This document shows positions 10,267 through 19,500 of a DNA stretch of 64,000 nt, piece after piece. A model generated the notes under the pieces. It made no database searches. It saw only the letters and a list, made by a program, of their open reading frames with translations, and was not told the origin of the DNA. Each line of letters opens with the position of its first letter. Within the stretch, counting starts at the first letter, position 1. Source of the stretch: Breoghania corrubedonensis. Lineage in GTDB: Bacteria > Pseudomonadota > Alphaproteobacteria > Rhizobiales > Stappiaceae. Location of the stretch: the NCBI RefSeq assembly GCF_003053845.1, contig NZ_QAYG01000011.1:62001-126000 (forward strand), read 5' to 3'. A program made the translations under genes and the position numbers.

Positions 10267-11726
10267 GCGATCACCTTAAGGCCGCGAAGGCGGCCGGTTG
10301 CGTTGGACGGGACGGAAACTGCGTGCGCCTCTGCGCTTCGCGCGGCCAGCCGGGAGAACCCTGCGCATGGCGGGCGCGGCAGGCGGATCGCCGATGCCGC
10401 CGTGCCTGCCCTGCGCAGGGTCCGGCCGGCGGCGGTGAAGGCGGCTCGCGGCCCCGCGAAGACCGAGCGCGCCACGTCGGCCCGCTCGGCCTTGGCACGC
10501 GCCTCGTTCTCGCTGGAGCCCACGTGCAGCGCCTCGTCGTCCATCCGGAATTCCCAGTTCCGGCCGGCCGGCACGTCGTCGATCTCGTCGTCGCCGGAAG
10601 GCGCTGCCGGTAAAGGCGGCGCGATATAGCGGTCGTAGTCGATCCGATTGTACTGGGCGTCCTTGAAATAGAGCGTGGAATAGACATTCTGGCGCGTCTG
10701 CGTGGTCGCGTATTGCCAGCGCGCGCCCGGCGGCCAGGCGGGCGCGACGGCATGGCCGGTGACGGTCAGATCGATCCACGACGTCAGGAAGTGCCGGCCG
10801 TTGTCGAGGTCCGGATCGCCCCAATAGCTGACATCCGAATAGATGTTGTCCGCGAACTGCTCCACCAGATACATCGATGGATGATGATGGCGCTTCTCGC
10901 CGGCGCTGATGGAATAGGTGTAGGGTTCGAACCGCATCAGGAAGTCGTCGACGACGCCACGCGCGAGCCCGCTGGGAATGTCGTTGGCGAGTTTCAGGTC
11001 GTAGGTCGTCTTGCGGCTGCCGTGATGCGGCACCGTCATCATGAACGTGGTCGGGAGGTCGTCCTCGTTCTCCAACAGGTCGTCGATCGCGCCGAGCGTG
11101 GTGGAGGTGGCGTCACCCGTCGCGACGATCCAGTGGCCGTCCCATTCGAGCCCGAGAACCACGGACTTGGTGTTCACCGCCTCCGCGTTCATCGACTGGT
11201 ACTTGGCGAAGCTCGCCGGATCTCGCGGATGCGGCGTGTTGGCGATGATGAGCTGGAGGAAGGCGTCGTCCGCCTCGTCTCCCGTCTGCCAGATCGGCTC
11301 CCATTTCGGGTCTTCGTAGAGGTCGTAGCTCGTCTGGCGGGGCGTGAAGCTGCCGATGTCGCCGGTGTATCCGCCCAGCGTCGTGATCAGGGCGCCGCGC
11401 TTGTAGCGCCACGCCGGCCCGCCATAGCGCACCATGCCGATCTGGTTGCCCGCCGGCGGCCCGAAGGCCGGCAGGATCTTGGCGATCATGTTGTAGTGGT
11501 CGGTGTCGCCGTGGGTGAGCACCAGCACGTCGAGATAGTTGTTGTTGTTCTCGATCTGCTCGCGCAGCCACGCGACGTTCTCGGTCGCGATCTTCTGGCT
11601 GGAATTGGTGCCCAGATCGATCAGCATGATGTGCGAGACGAGGCCGTCCTCGTCGAAGATCTCGACGAAGTTGCAGGCCCCCTGGCCGACATCGAGCACA
11701 TGGAAGGTGATGCTGCCGACCGTCAT
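10263..11726 (-). CDS. ComEC-like metallo-beta-lactamase-fold hydrolase, copy 2
   Basis: This 487-residue protein begins with the LDVGQG signature of ComEC/Rec2-type metallo-beta-lactamase domains. The metal motif is THGDTDH at residues 71-77 (His72, Asp74, Asp76, His77), followed by VATGDA and by PHHGS, the other conserved metal and loop motifs of the group. No ComEC membrane segments are present and no signal peptide is seen, so it should be a soluble, probably cytoplasmic, metal-dependent hydrolase; the substrate (phosphodiester or other) is not predictable. The C-terminal 130 residues are Ala/Arg-rich and low in complexity. It is a close paralogue of the gene just upstream, from which its ATG overlaps the stop by four bases, and its own stop overlaps the start of the giant gene in the same way. 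Confidence 0.85.
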   Translation of the reverse strand: MTVGSITFHVLDVGQGACNFVEIFDEDGLVSHIMLIDLGTNSSQKIATENVAWLREQIENNNNYLDVLVLTHGDTDHYNMIAKILPAFGPPAGNQIGMVRYGGPAWRYKRGALITTLGGYTGDIGSFTPRQTSYDLYEDPKWEPIWQTGDEADDAFLQLIIANTPHPRDPASFAKYQSMNAEAVNTKSVVLGLEWDGHWIVATGDATSTTLGAIDDLLENEDDLPTTFMMTVPHHGSRKTTYDLKLANDIPSGLARGVVDDFLMRFEPYTYSISAGEKRHHHPSMYLVEQFADNIYSDVSYWGDPDLDNGRHFLTSWIDLTVTGHAVAPAWPPGARWQYATTQTRQNVYSTLYFKDAQYNRIDYDRYIAPPLPAAPSGDDEIDDVPAGRNWEFRMDDEALHVGSSENEARAKAERADVARSVFAGPRAAFTAAGRTLRRAGTAASAIRLPRPPCAGFSRLAARSAEAHAVSVPSNATGRLRGLKVIA

Positions 11727-13102
11727 TGCCGCCTCCTCCGGCCGGAGACGAGGGGGACTGCCGCCCGTATCGCCCTGCCGGCCGTCGTGGTGGCGCTGCG
11801 CGGCGATGCGGAGCGGGCGCCGCCCCCGGCCCCGCCCCCGGCCACGGCCACGGCTCTCACCCGGTGGGAGGGGTTGGGCGTGGAGGTCACCGTGAACCCA
11901 TGCCCATCCCGGCTGAACTGCCAGTTGCGCCCCGCCGGCACGTCGTCCTGCGCCTCAAAGTCCTGCGTCGGATAGCTCGGCAGGGGAGGGGCGATGTACT
12001 GGCCGTAATTCTCGGAATTGTATTGCCTGCTCGAGAAGTAATAGGTGCAGAAGACGTTCGCAGCGGTCCTGGTCGTGCCGTAGAGCCAGTTGGCCGGCCA
12101 GCGCGGTTCGAGAAAAACAGGGGTGATTGCCAGATCGATCCAGGAGGTCAGGAAGTGATAGCCCGCGGCCAGTTCGGGATCCCCCCACAGGGGAGGCGTC
12201 GCCGGGTTCAGCTTCGTTGAAAACTGTTCGGTCAGATACAGCGAGGGGTGATGGAAATTCTTGTCGTCCGCGCTGATCGAGACGCTCGACGGCGTGAACA
12301 GGTCGAGAAACTCTCCCACCACCATGCGGGCCTCGAAGCCGGGGATGTTGTTGGCCTTCTGCAGGTCATAGGTGGTCTTGCGGCTGCCGTGATGCGGCAT
12401 GGTCATCATCAACGTGGCCGGCAGTGGATCCGTTTCCAGTTCCAGAAGTTCGGTGACCGCGCCAAGCGTCGTGGCCGTTGCGTCGCCCGTGGCGACGAAC
12501 CAGTCGTCGCGCCATTGCAGCCCCATGACGACCGACTTCGTGTTGACCGCCTCGCCGTTCATCTTCGGCCGTCTGACCGCGTAGAGGTTCGCCGGATCAT
12601 GCGGATGGGGAACGTCCGCGATGATCAGCTGCAGGAAAACGTCATCGATATCCGTGCCCGTCTGCCAGATCGGCTCCCACTTCTCCTCCCGGTCCGGATC
12701 GTAGCCGGTCTGCGAGGGCGCGAAGCCGCCGATGTCTCCGGTGTAGCGCCCGAGCGTGCGGATCAGCTTGCCGGTGGCATACCGCCAGTCCGGCCCGCCA
12801 TAGCGCACCATGCCGATCTGGTTGCCGTCGGGCGGTCCGAAGGCCGGCAGGATCTTGGCGATCAGGTTGTAGTGGTCGTGGTCGCCGTGGGTCATGATCA
12901 GCGCATCGAGATACTGGTCGTTGTTCTCGATCTGCTCCCGCAGCCACGCGATATTGTCCTCCGCCGTCTTGCGCGTGGAAACCGTGCCGAGGTCGATCAG
13001 CAGGATGTGCGAGACGAGCCCGTCCTCGTTGAGGATCTCGACGAAGTTGCAGGCCCCCTGGCCCACGTCGAGCACGTGGAAGTTGATGCCGCTGACCGTC
13101 AT
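11723..13102 (-). CDS. ComEC-like metallo-beta-lactamase-fold hydrolase, copy 1
   Basis: This 459-residue protein aligns along most of its length with its downstream neighbour: the same LDVGQG start, THGDHDH at residues 71-77, VATGDA and PHHGS. The two are therefore a tandem duplication with both metal centres kept, which suggests both are active and perhaps divided in role or acting as a heteromer. The end differs: this copy closes with a Gly/Ala/Arg-rich tail. The DVPAGRNWQF segment near the C-terminus is also shared, so a small extra domain after the hydrolase fold belongs to both. There is no signal peptide. Start and stop overlap the neighbouring genes by four bases each (ATGA). Substrate unknown. 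Confidence 0.85.
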   Translation of the reverse strand: MTVSGINFHVLDVGQGACNFVEILNEDGLVSHILLIDLGTVSTRKTAEDNIAWLREQIENNDQYLDALIMTHGDHDHYNLIAKILPAFGPPDGNQIGMVRYGGPDWRYATGKLIRTLGRYTGDIGGFAPSQTGYDPDREEKWEPIWQTGTDIDDVFLQLIIADVPHPHDPANLYAVRRPKMNGEAVNTKSVVMGLQWRDDWFVATGDATATTLGAVTELLELETDPLPATLMMTMPHHGSRKTTYDLQKANNIPGFEARMVVGEFLDLFTPSSVSISADDKNFHHPSLYLTEQFSTKLNPATPPLWGDPELAAGYHFLTSWIDLAITPVFLEPRWPANWLYGTTRTAANVFCTYYFSSRQYNSENYGQYIAPPLPSYPTQDFEAQDDVPAGRNWQFSRDGHGFTVTSTPNPSHRVRAVAVAGGGAGGGARSASPRSATTTAGRAIRAAVPLVSGRRRRQ

Positions 13103-16100
13103 GGCTTGCCCCTCCCGCCGAGGCGGCCGAGCCGCTTGCGCCGCACCTTCCGGGGGCTTTGGGTGGGTGCGGGAAGGGCTGGGGGCGCGGCCGTCCCGGT
13201 TGCCGTCTTTGGCCCCGCGATCCGCGTCTGTCGCGTTTCCTTCTCCTTCCTCGCATCCGGATCGACATAGGCGCCCAGCCAGCCGAGTTGGCCCGTGGAG
13301 CGGCCTTCAGGCCCGCCGAACAGGCTCAGATCCAGATTTCCCGGCGGGAACGAGAAACCCAGCACGGAAAGCGCGAAACGCGACAGGGTCAGCAGATAGG
13401 CCCGCTGGCCGTTCTGCTCGTAGGTGGAGAAGATGAAGCTCTTGAAGCCGAGCTTCAGAACCCCCTGCAACGGAAAGCTGCCGCTGCGCGGCTCCGTGCC
13501 CGGGATCTTCAGGCCGAGATAGACCGGCAGGTCGCCGTCGCGCGCGCCCGGCATCCAGGCCGTCAGGATTTCCGCCTTGATGCCGGCGGACCCCGCCAGC
13601 GCGCCGAGACTGCCCAGATCGATCGACAGCACCAGCCCGTACCACGGCGCGACCATCGGCACCTGGTCGAGCGGTGCGGAGATCGAGAGATAGCCCATCT
13701 CCTCCGGCGCAACGCCTTCCGGCTCCCCGCCCTCTGGCGCCAAATCCGGGCTTGAGACCAGCGAGCGCACGGTGATCGGAAAGCACGCCACCAGACTGTC
13801 GGGCCGCGATACCGAATTGGGCAGATCGAAGCCGATGCCGGTCTCGTTCACGGTCCAGATCTGCGTTTGCGGATCGGAGATGTCGAAATCCATCGTCGCG
13901 ACGAGCTGGTTGAAGACCAGATAGCCGTCGAAGGGCGGGTCTCCCTCGGTTTCAGCCGGCGCGAGGCCGTAGCCGAACAGATCGAAGCCATCGGGCGCGA
14001 AGAAGCGCAGCTTTCCGCCGAGAACGAAGTTGGTCGCAACGCGTGTCGGCGTCGGGTTGGCCAGCGTCTCGATGCGGACCGAGGTGATCTCGATAGTGGT
14101 CAGCGCGGAGAAAAGCGCCGCATAGCGGTTTTGCGCCAGCAGCGTGAAGGCGTAGGCCGGTGCGCCGCCGCTCTTTTGCAGCGCGCCGGAAATCATCAGG
14201 TTGTTGCCGTTGAGCGTGTCCTGCTTGGCGAGCGAGGCCGCAAACAGCCGGTTCATCGAGATTTCCACCTGGGTGGAGAACTCCGCCAGATGCGCGTTGG
14301 CGAAACGCGCCATCAGCTGCATCGTCTTGAACTCGAACGGCAGCGTCTCGCTCGGCACCAGATCCACTGTATCGGTGTAGTTGATCAGCCCGAAGACGCT
14401 GGTCTTCTTCAAGGTGATGGGCGTGGTGGTCGGGTCGAACGGCGTGACGCTCGCCCCCACGTGGTGGGCGTAGAAGCGGTCCGGGTCGAGCCCGGCGGCG
14501 ACGAAGCGCAGCGAGGGCGGCAGATCGGCGAGGTCGACCGGCGCGTTCAGGAACAGGACCCCGTTCCAGCCCGGATCGGCGATGACATCGCGGTAGAAGC
14601 GGGCATAGGGGCTTGCCGGGTCGTCCTCGTCCGCCTTGCGCGCCTCGGCGATGATCGCGTTGAGCGTGCGCCATGTCGGCACCACGCTTCCCTGATCGTC
14701 TTCGGCCGCCGCCTGCCAGGCCCAGCTCGAGGCGTCCGCCGCCAGTGCTTCCAGCGCGCGGTCGGCGTATTTCCACACCATGATCGTTGGCGCATCGCCC
14801 GTGCGCCAGTGATCGGGGTTGAGACGGAACACCCAGCCGTCGAGATCGAGCAGGAACGGCGGCACGCAGGCTGCCTGCGCCAGAAACGTCGTGACATTGG
14901 AGACGACAAAGAACAGCTGGTTGGTGAAAAGCGCGGCCTCGAAGTCCGAGCCGATGTCGGTGAAGGCGAGCTGCGGCTCCGGCGCGTCGGGCAGGTTGGC
15001 GATCACCACCCGGTCGATCTGCGACAGATCGGAGGGAAGCGTCACGGTGAGCCCCTGCGGCGTCACCGCGATCATGTCCGTATCGTCCGCCACGTCCTCC
15101 AGCCCCGGCGGGGCGCCGGTGATGAGTTGCCGGCGCGCGGGCGCAAGGGCGGCCTGTTCCAGCGCGCGGGCGGCCGCAGCGGCCGTTTCGCTGACCCCGG
15201 CATAGGCGCCAACGGGATAGGTCTCAGGCATCGCCCCGCCGGTCTGCCATGTCGAAAGCCGGGCGATCGGCACCTCGATATAGCTGAGCGTCGCGGTGCC
15301 GGTGCCCCGAAAGAGCGGCGACTGGCGCGATTGGGCGTAGTAGCTGAGCCCCGATTGGCCGGATGTCGGCGGCAGCACCGCCACCCAGGCGGTGGTGGCA
15401 AGCCCGGTGAGGAGCTCCGCCCCCTCGCTCGGAACCGTGCCGCCGGGGATGGCGGTGGGCGCGAAGGCCGGCTTTCCCGCCTCAAACAGGATCGAAGTTC
15501 CGGAGCTCCCAAGTGCGGTCGATTCAAGTCCCGAAAGCCCGAGCATGAGCTGATCGGTCAGTCCCGAGCCCGCCCCGCCCGAAGGCGCCACCACGGCAAG
15601 CGAGAACACCCCGTCCGGCGTCATGTTGTAGAGATCCGTGCCACCGTCCGAGGTCGCGTCGATCCTTGTCGCCGTGCGGGCGAACATCAGCCCGCCCGGC
15701 CAGAGCGGCGCGGCGGCATCGGCGGGCGTCAGCGTCGTCGCGTAACCGCGCTGGGTGACGAAAGCGGCATCGATCGTTGGCGCCGTGCCGGAAAAGACAA
15801 ACCTTGTCCGCGCCCGTTCCATCGGGAACATCGGGTCCCAGGCGGCGGAAAGGCTGATAGCCGCACTTGCGGTTCCCAGAACCGGCATGTCGACGGGCAC
15901 GAGCCGTGGATCGGCCGGATTGAGTGCGTAGCGCACCGCGTAGTGCAGGCCGACGCCGAGATCCGCAAGCCCGTCGGCGGCCACCGAAAGCGTTCCCGTC
16001 CACGCGCCGATGCCTGCGCCCTGAAAGCCGATGGCGCTCGTCCCCGTCGGTCCGAATGATCCGCCGCCGGAGCGGAACGTCGCCTCGGCGTCCGCGATCG

Positions 16101-16557
16101 TCGCGCCCGCCGGCTCGCTCGTGTCCAGCGTGAGCTCGGTTCCGGCCGCGATGTCGAGCCGGTAGATGCCGAGCGCGAAACCGGCGACGCCGTGGAGCGC
16201 CCAGCTCGTTGTGCCGCCTGACGCGGTACCGGTCGCGAACCACGCCGTCGTTTTCCAGTAAAAATGGGGATCGTCCGGATTTGTAATCCACAGAAACCGC
16301 GGCGCCGTCGCGCCCTGCGCCGAAAGCCAGGCATCGAGCGCGGCGGAAAAGACAGTGAAATCGGAGGGTGTTGTGGCGAGGAAGAGATAGCTCCCGCCGA
16401 TATCGTCCCAGCTCTGCTGAAGCGTCATCGTCGCGCCGAATGAGCTCTCCGGCGAGGGCCGATAGCCCGCCCAGTAGCCCGCCACCCCGGCATCGGCCGA
16501 GGCGCTGGATGCGTAGAGCGCGAGCGTTCCGACCTGGGCGAAGGTGACGGCTGCCAT
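13099..16557 (-). CDS. Large beta-rich protein of unknown function (1152 aa)
   Basis: ATG 16557 shares one base with the upstream TGA (TGATG), which fixes the start against a longer open frame extending to 18021. The 1152 residues have no motif I recognise. The first 300 are Gly/Ala/Thr-rich with beta-type alternation. The last 450 contain strand-like repeats (for example LQGVLKLGFKSFIFSTYEQ) similar in style to the N-terminal third of the giant downstream protein, so the two may be distant relatives. The final 50 residues are basic and Pro-rich (SPRKVRRKRLGRLGGRGKP), like a nucleic-acid- or membrane-contacting tail. There is no signal peptide. It lies between the Fn3-like protein and the tandem hydrolases and is coupled to both by overlaps. 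Confidence 0.75.
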   Translation of the reverse strand: MAAVTFAQVGTLALYASSASADAGVAGYWAGYRPSPESSFGATMTLQQSWDDIGGSYLFLATTPSDFTVFSAALDAWLSAQGATAPRFLWITNPDDPHFYWKTTAWFATGTASGGTTSWALHGVAGFALGIYRLDIAAGTELTLDTSEPAGATIADAEATFRSGGGSFGPTGTSAIGFQGAGIGAWTGTLSVAADGLADLGVGLHYAVRYALNPADPRLVPVDMPVLGTASAAISLSAAWDPMFPMERARTRFVFSGTAPTIDAAFVTQRGYATTLTPADAAAPLWPGGLMFARTATRIDATSDGGTDLYNMTPDGVFSLAVVAPSGGAGSGLTDQLMLGLSGLESTALGSSGTSILFEAGKPAFAPTAIPGGTVPSEGAELLTGLATTAWVAVLPPTSGQSGLSYYAQSRQSPLFRGTGTATLSYIEVPIARLSTWQTGGAMPETYPVGAYAGVSETAAAAARALEQAALAPARRQLITGAPPGLEDVADDTDMIAVTPQGLTVTLPSDLSQIDRVVIANLPDAPEPQLAFTDIGSDFEAALFTNQLFFVVSNVTTFLAQAACVPPFLLDLDGWVFRLNPDHWRTGDAPTIMVWKYADRALEALAADASSWAWQAAAEDDQGSVVPTWRTLNAIIAEARKADEDDPASPYARFYRDVIADPGWNGVLFLNAPVDLADLPPSLRFVAAGLDPDRFYAHHVGASVTPFDPTTTPITLKKTSVFGLINYTDTVDLVPSETLPFEFKTMQLMARFANAHLAEFSTQVEISMNRLFAASLAKQDTLNGNNLMISGALQKSGGAPAYAFTLLAQNRYAALFSALTTIEITSVRIETLANPTPTRVATNFVLGGKLRFFAPDGFDLFGYGLAPAETEGDPPFDGYLVFNQLVATMDFDISDPQTQIWTVNETGIGFDLPNSVSRPDSLVACFPITVRSLVSSPDLAPEGGEPEGVAPEEMGYLSISAPLDQVPMVAPWYGLVLSIDLGSLGALAGSAGIKAEILTAWMPGARDGDLPVYLGLKIPGTEPRSGSFPLQGVLKLGFKSFIFSTYEQNGQRAYLLTLSRFALSVLGFSFPPGNLDLSLFGGPEGRSTGQLGWLGAYVDPDARKEKETRQTRIAGPKTATGTAAPPALPAPTQSPRKVRRKRLGRLGGRGKP

Positions 16558-19500
16558 CAGAATTCGATCCTGTCGCCGTGCAGGAGCGGAAGGTTGGTGG
16601 CATCCACCGGACCGCCATAGGTCGCCATGGTGCCCCAGTCGAGCCGCACCCGGTGGCGCCGCGCGCTGTCGTAGACGGCGGCCGGCGGGGTGGGGGAGGT
16701 GCCGAAGACCGCCACGCCCGGCCCGCCGCCGCGCTCCAGGCTCACACCGGCGAGCTTTACCGGGCTTGCCGGCGGGCGCACGCCGTAACGGTCGAGAAGA
16801 TTGCCGAGCGTCGTGCCCAGCGGTACCACCAGCTCCATGTCGTTGATGCGCACGCGCACCATCATCCGCAATACCGCGCGGCCGCGGAAATAGGCGACCG
16901 GCGTGTTCGTGCCCGGCGTGTTGCTGCTTGATGCCAGCGCGGTGTAGGTGGCGGCCGAGGCGAGCCCGAAATTGGAGGTCGTTGCGACCGATCCGGTGCT
17001 CGTCGGGGTCTGCAGTTCGCCGGGAAAGAACAGCCGGTAGAACGGATTGGGAAAGCCGGGAAAGAACAGGTCGGCGGCATCGGCAACGCCTGCGGCCGTT
17101 GCGGCGGAAACGAGCGTGGTCGGCGGCGACACCGTCATCGCGCCGGACGCCGTCAGCTGCGCGGTAAACGCATCCATGGAAAGCTGCCATGCGCCGGAGC
17201 CCGACAGCCCGTCCGCCACGTCGTAGTCGTTGGGCGAGCCGCCGCCGAAACCGTTCAGCCAGCTGTTGGTATCGCCCGACCACACGTTGGTGTAGTCGGC
17301 AAAGCCCACCCGCAGCACCAGCCCCTGACGCAGATCGATCGAGCCCGTGCCCTTGCCGCCCGTGAGATCCAGCCCGTAGGCGTAATAGTGGCTCTCGTCG
17401 AAGGTCTGCGGCATCCCGCGCGAAATCGCCTGTTGCAGGATGGAGATGCCTGAAGGCGAGGCCCCCGCCGTCTCCGCCGCCTTGAGGAAGTTGACGTAGT
17501 TCGTCTTCAGGTCCGGCCGGATCGGCGGCAACGGATTGCCGTCGGCGGTGAACGCCCACACGTCGCTGTCGGCGGCCATTGTCAGCGTGTAGGGAAAGGC
17601 GTCCTTGCTGCCGGTATCGGTGTTGGCGGCGAGCGCGAAGGGCCCGACCGGGTCGACCGTGATCGTCTGGGCCGCCAGCGCCGGCAGGTAGAGCGTGATC
17701 TCTTCCGGCTCCAGCGCCAGCGTGGAGGCGGGGTAGATGTTGGGCGGCGCATCCGCCGGCGCCTGCGTGGAGATGAACCAGGCGGCGGTAAAGACCGGCA
17801 GCGCATCGGAAGGCAGCCCCGTGCCCGCCGCCGTCACCGCCTGCACCACCACCGTATAGGGCCCGCTCGAAGCCTCGAGCGTCGCGTCGAAGACGACGCT
17901 CAAGGCCGCGACCTGCGCGCTCGTGCCGGCCGAATTCCCGTCCTTGTCGAGAAGGGTCGCCACATAGCCGACCGCGCCGGCCACCTCCTGCCACGAGGCG
18001 GAGACGCTGCCGCCGTCGCAATCGGCCGAGGTGAGTGCGGGGGCTGCGGTGGGAATGACAAGCCAGGACGAGGCCGGGCCGGTGGAGGTCACGCCGTCGG
18101 CGACGATATTCGCCGTCACCGAAACGGCGAGATCGTCGCCGGGATCGAGCGCGGTGGTGAGCGCGTATGTGGCGGCTGTGACCGCGACCGCCGCCCGCCC
18201 GTCGGAGAAGCTCACCGTATAGCCGCTCGCCCCGCTCACCGCCTGCCAGGTTATCGTTGCCTTGCGGGTGGACGCATCGGTCGCCGCAACGAGCCCTTGC
18301 GGGCGCGCCAGAAGCAGCGAGGGCCGCGTTTTCGCCGTGCCGTCGTCGTCCGGAACGAAGGTGACGGGCCCGGAAATCACCGCCAGCGCGAGCTTGTAGC
18401 TGCCGCCCGGATCAAGGCCCAGATCTCCGGTTGCGATGCCGCCGGAGGTGGCCGTGGTGGTGACGCCCGCCAGCACCGCCCCGTTCGCGGCATCGAGCAG
18501 GTTCAGCCGATAGGCCGCATTCTCCGGCCCCGCCGCCGCGCTCCATTGCGCCGTCACCTGCGTGGCGCCCGCCGTCATCGCGCTGAAGGCGGGGGCGGCG
18601 AACCACACATCGAGGCTCGCCGCAGGCGTTGTCGATCCGTTGGCCGATGTCGCCCAAAGCGTCAGCGGGTTGGCGGCGGTCGTGCTCACCGCCGAGGCGG
18701 CAAAGCTCTTCGCGCCTGAGGTGGCGGAGCCGAACGATTGTTCGAAGACGTTCGTCCCCCCGTCCTTGTCGAGCTTCAGCGTGTAGGTGGTGACCGCACT
18801 GCCGTCAGCCGGCGGCGCCCAAACGGCATCAAGCTGCCAGTCGCCGGCCGTCGTCGACGGCGCGATCGTCACGCCGACGAATTCCGGGGCGATCGCCAGC
18901 ACCGGCACCGGAACGCTTTTCGGGCCTGTAAGCGCGATGCTGTCGATGGTGGCGGTGGCCTGCGCGACGATGGAAAGACCCGATACGCCGGCGGCCGCAT
19001 AGGTGAAGCCGAGGCTGGTGGAGCCGCTTTCCGGCCCCGCCACCTGATGATCGCCCGCCATCAGCCAGCCCTGATAGGTGGTGCCCGCCGGCACGTCGGT
19101 GGGCGGGGTGAGGACGGCTGCGACCGTGCCGCCGGCCACGTCCACCGACACGGTGCCCACGGTCGGCGCGGCGACCAGCGGCGTCGCTGCAGCACTATAG
19201 GCGCCGGAGGCATGAATGCCGCCGGCATCGCTCGTCGCCCGCACGCTGACGGCCGCACTTGCCTGCGCGCCCGGCGACAGCTGGACCGCGACCTCGCCCG
19301 ATCCGCTGCCGGCAGCCTGCGTGACGATGCTGCCCGCCCCGTCGGATACCTTGATGACGGCGCCCGTCGCGTCGTTGCCTGCCGCATCCTGAACCACCGA
19401 CCAGGCGGCGGAGACGACCGCGCCGTCATAGTCGAGCCGGCTCAAGCTCGGGGCATCGAGCAGCAGCGGCGCGAGCGCTGAACTCGGCGCGATCGTGCGG

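Noticed and set aside
13867-16059. Plus-strand open frame of 730 codons
   Set aside because: Antisense to the 1152-residue protein, Arg-rich and without motifs; a GC-content artefact.
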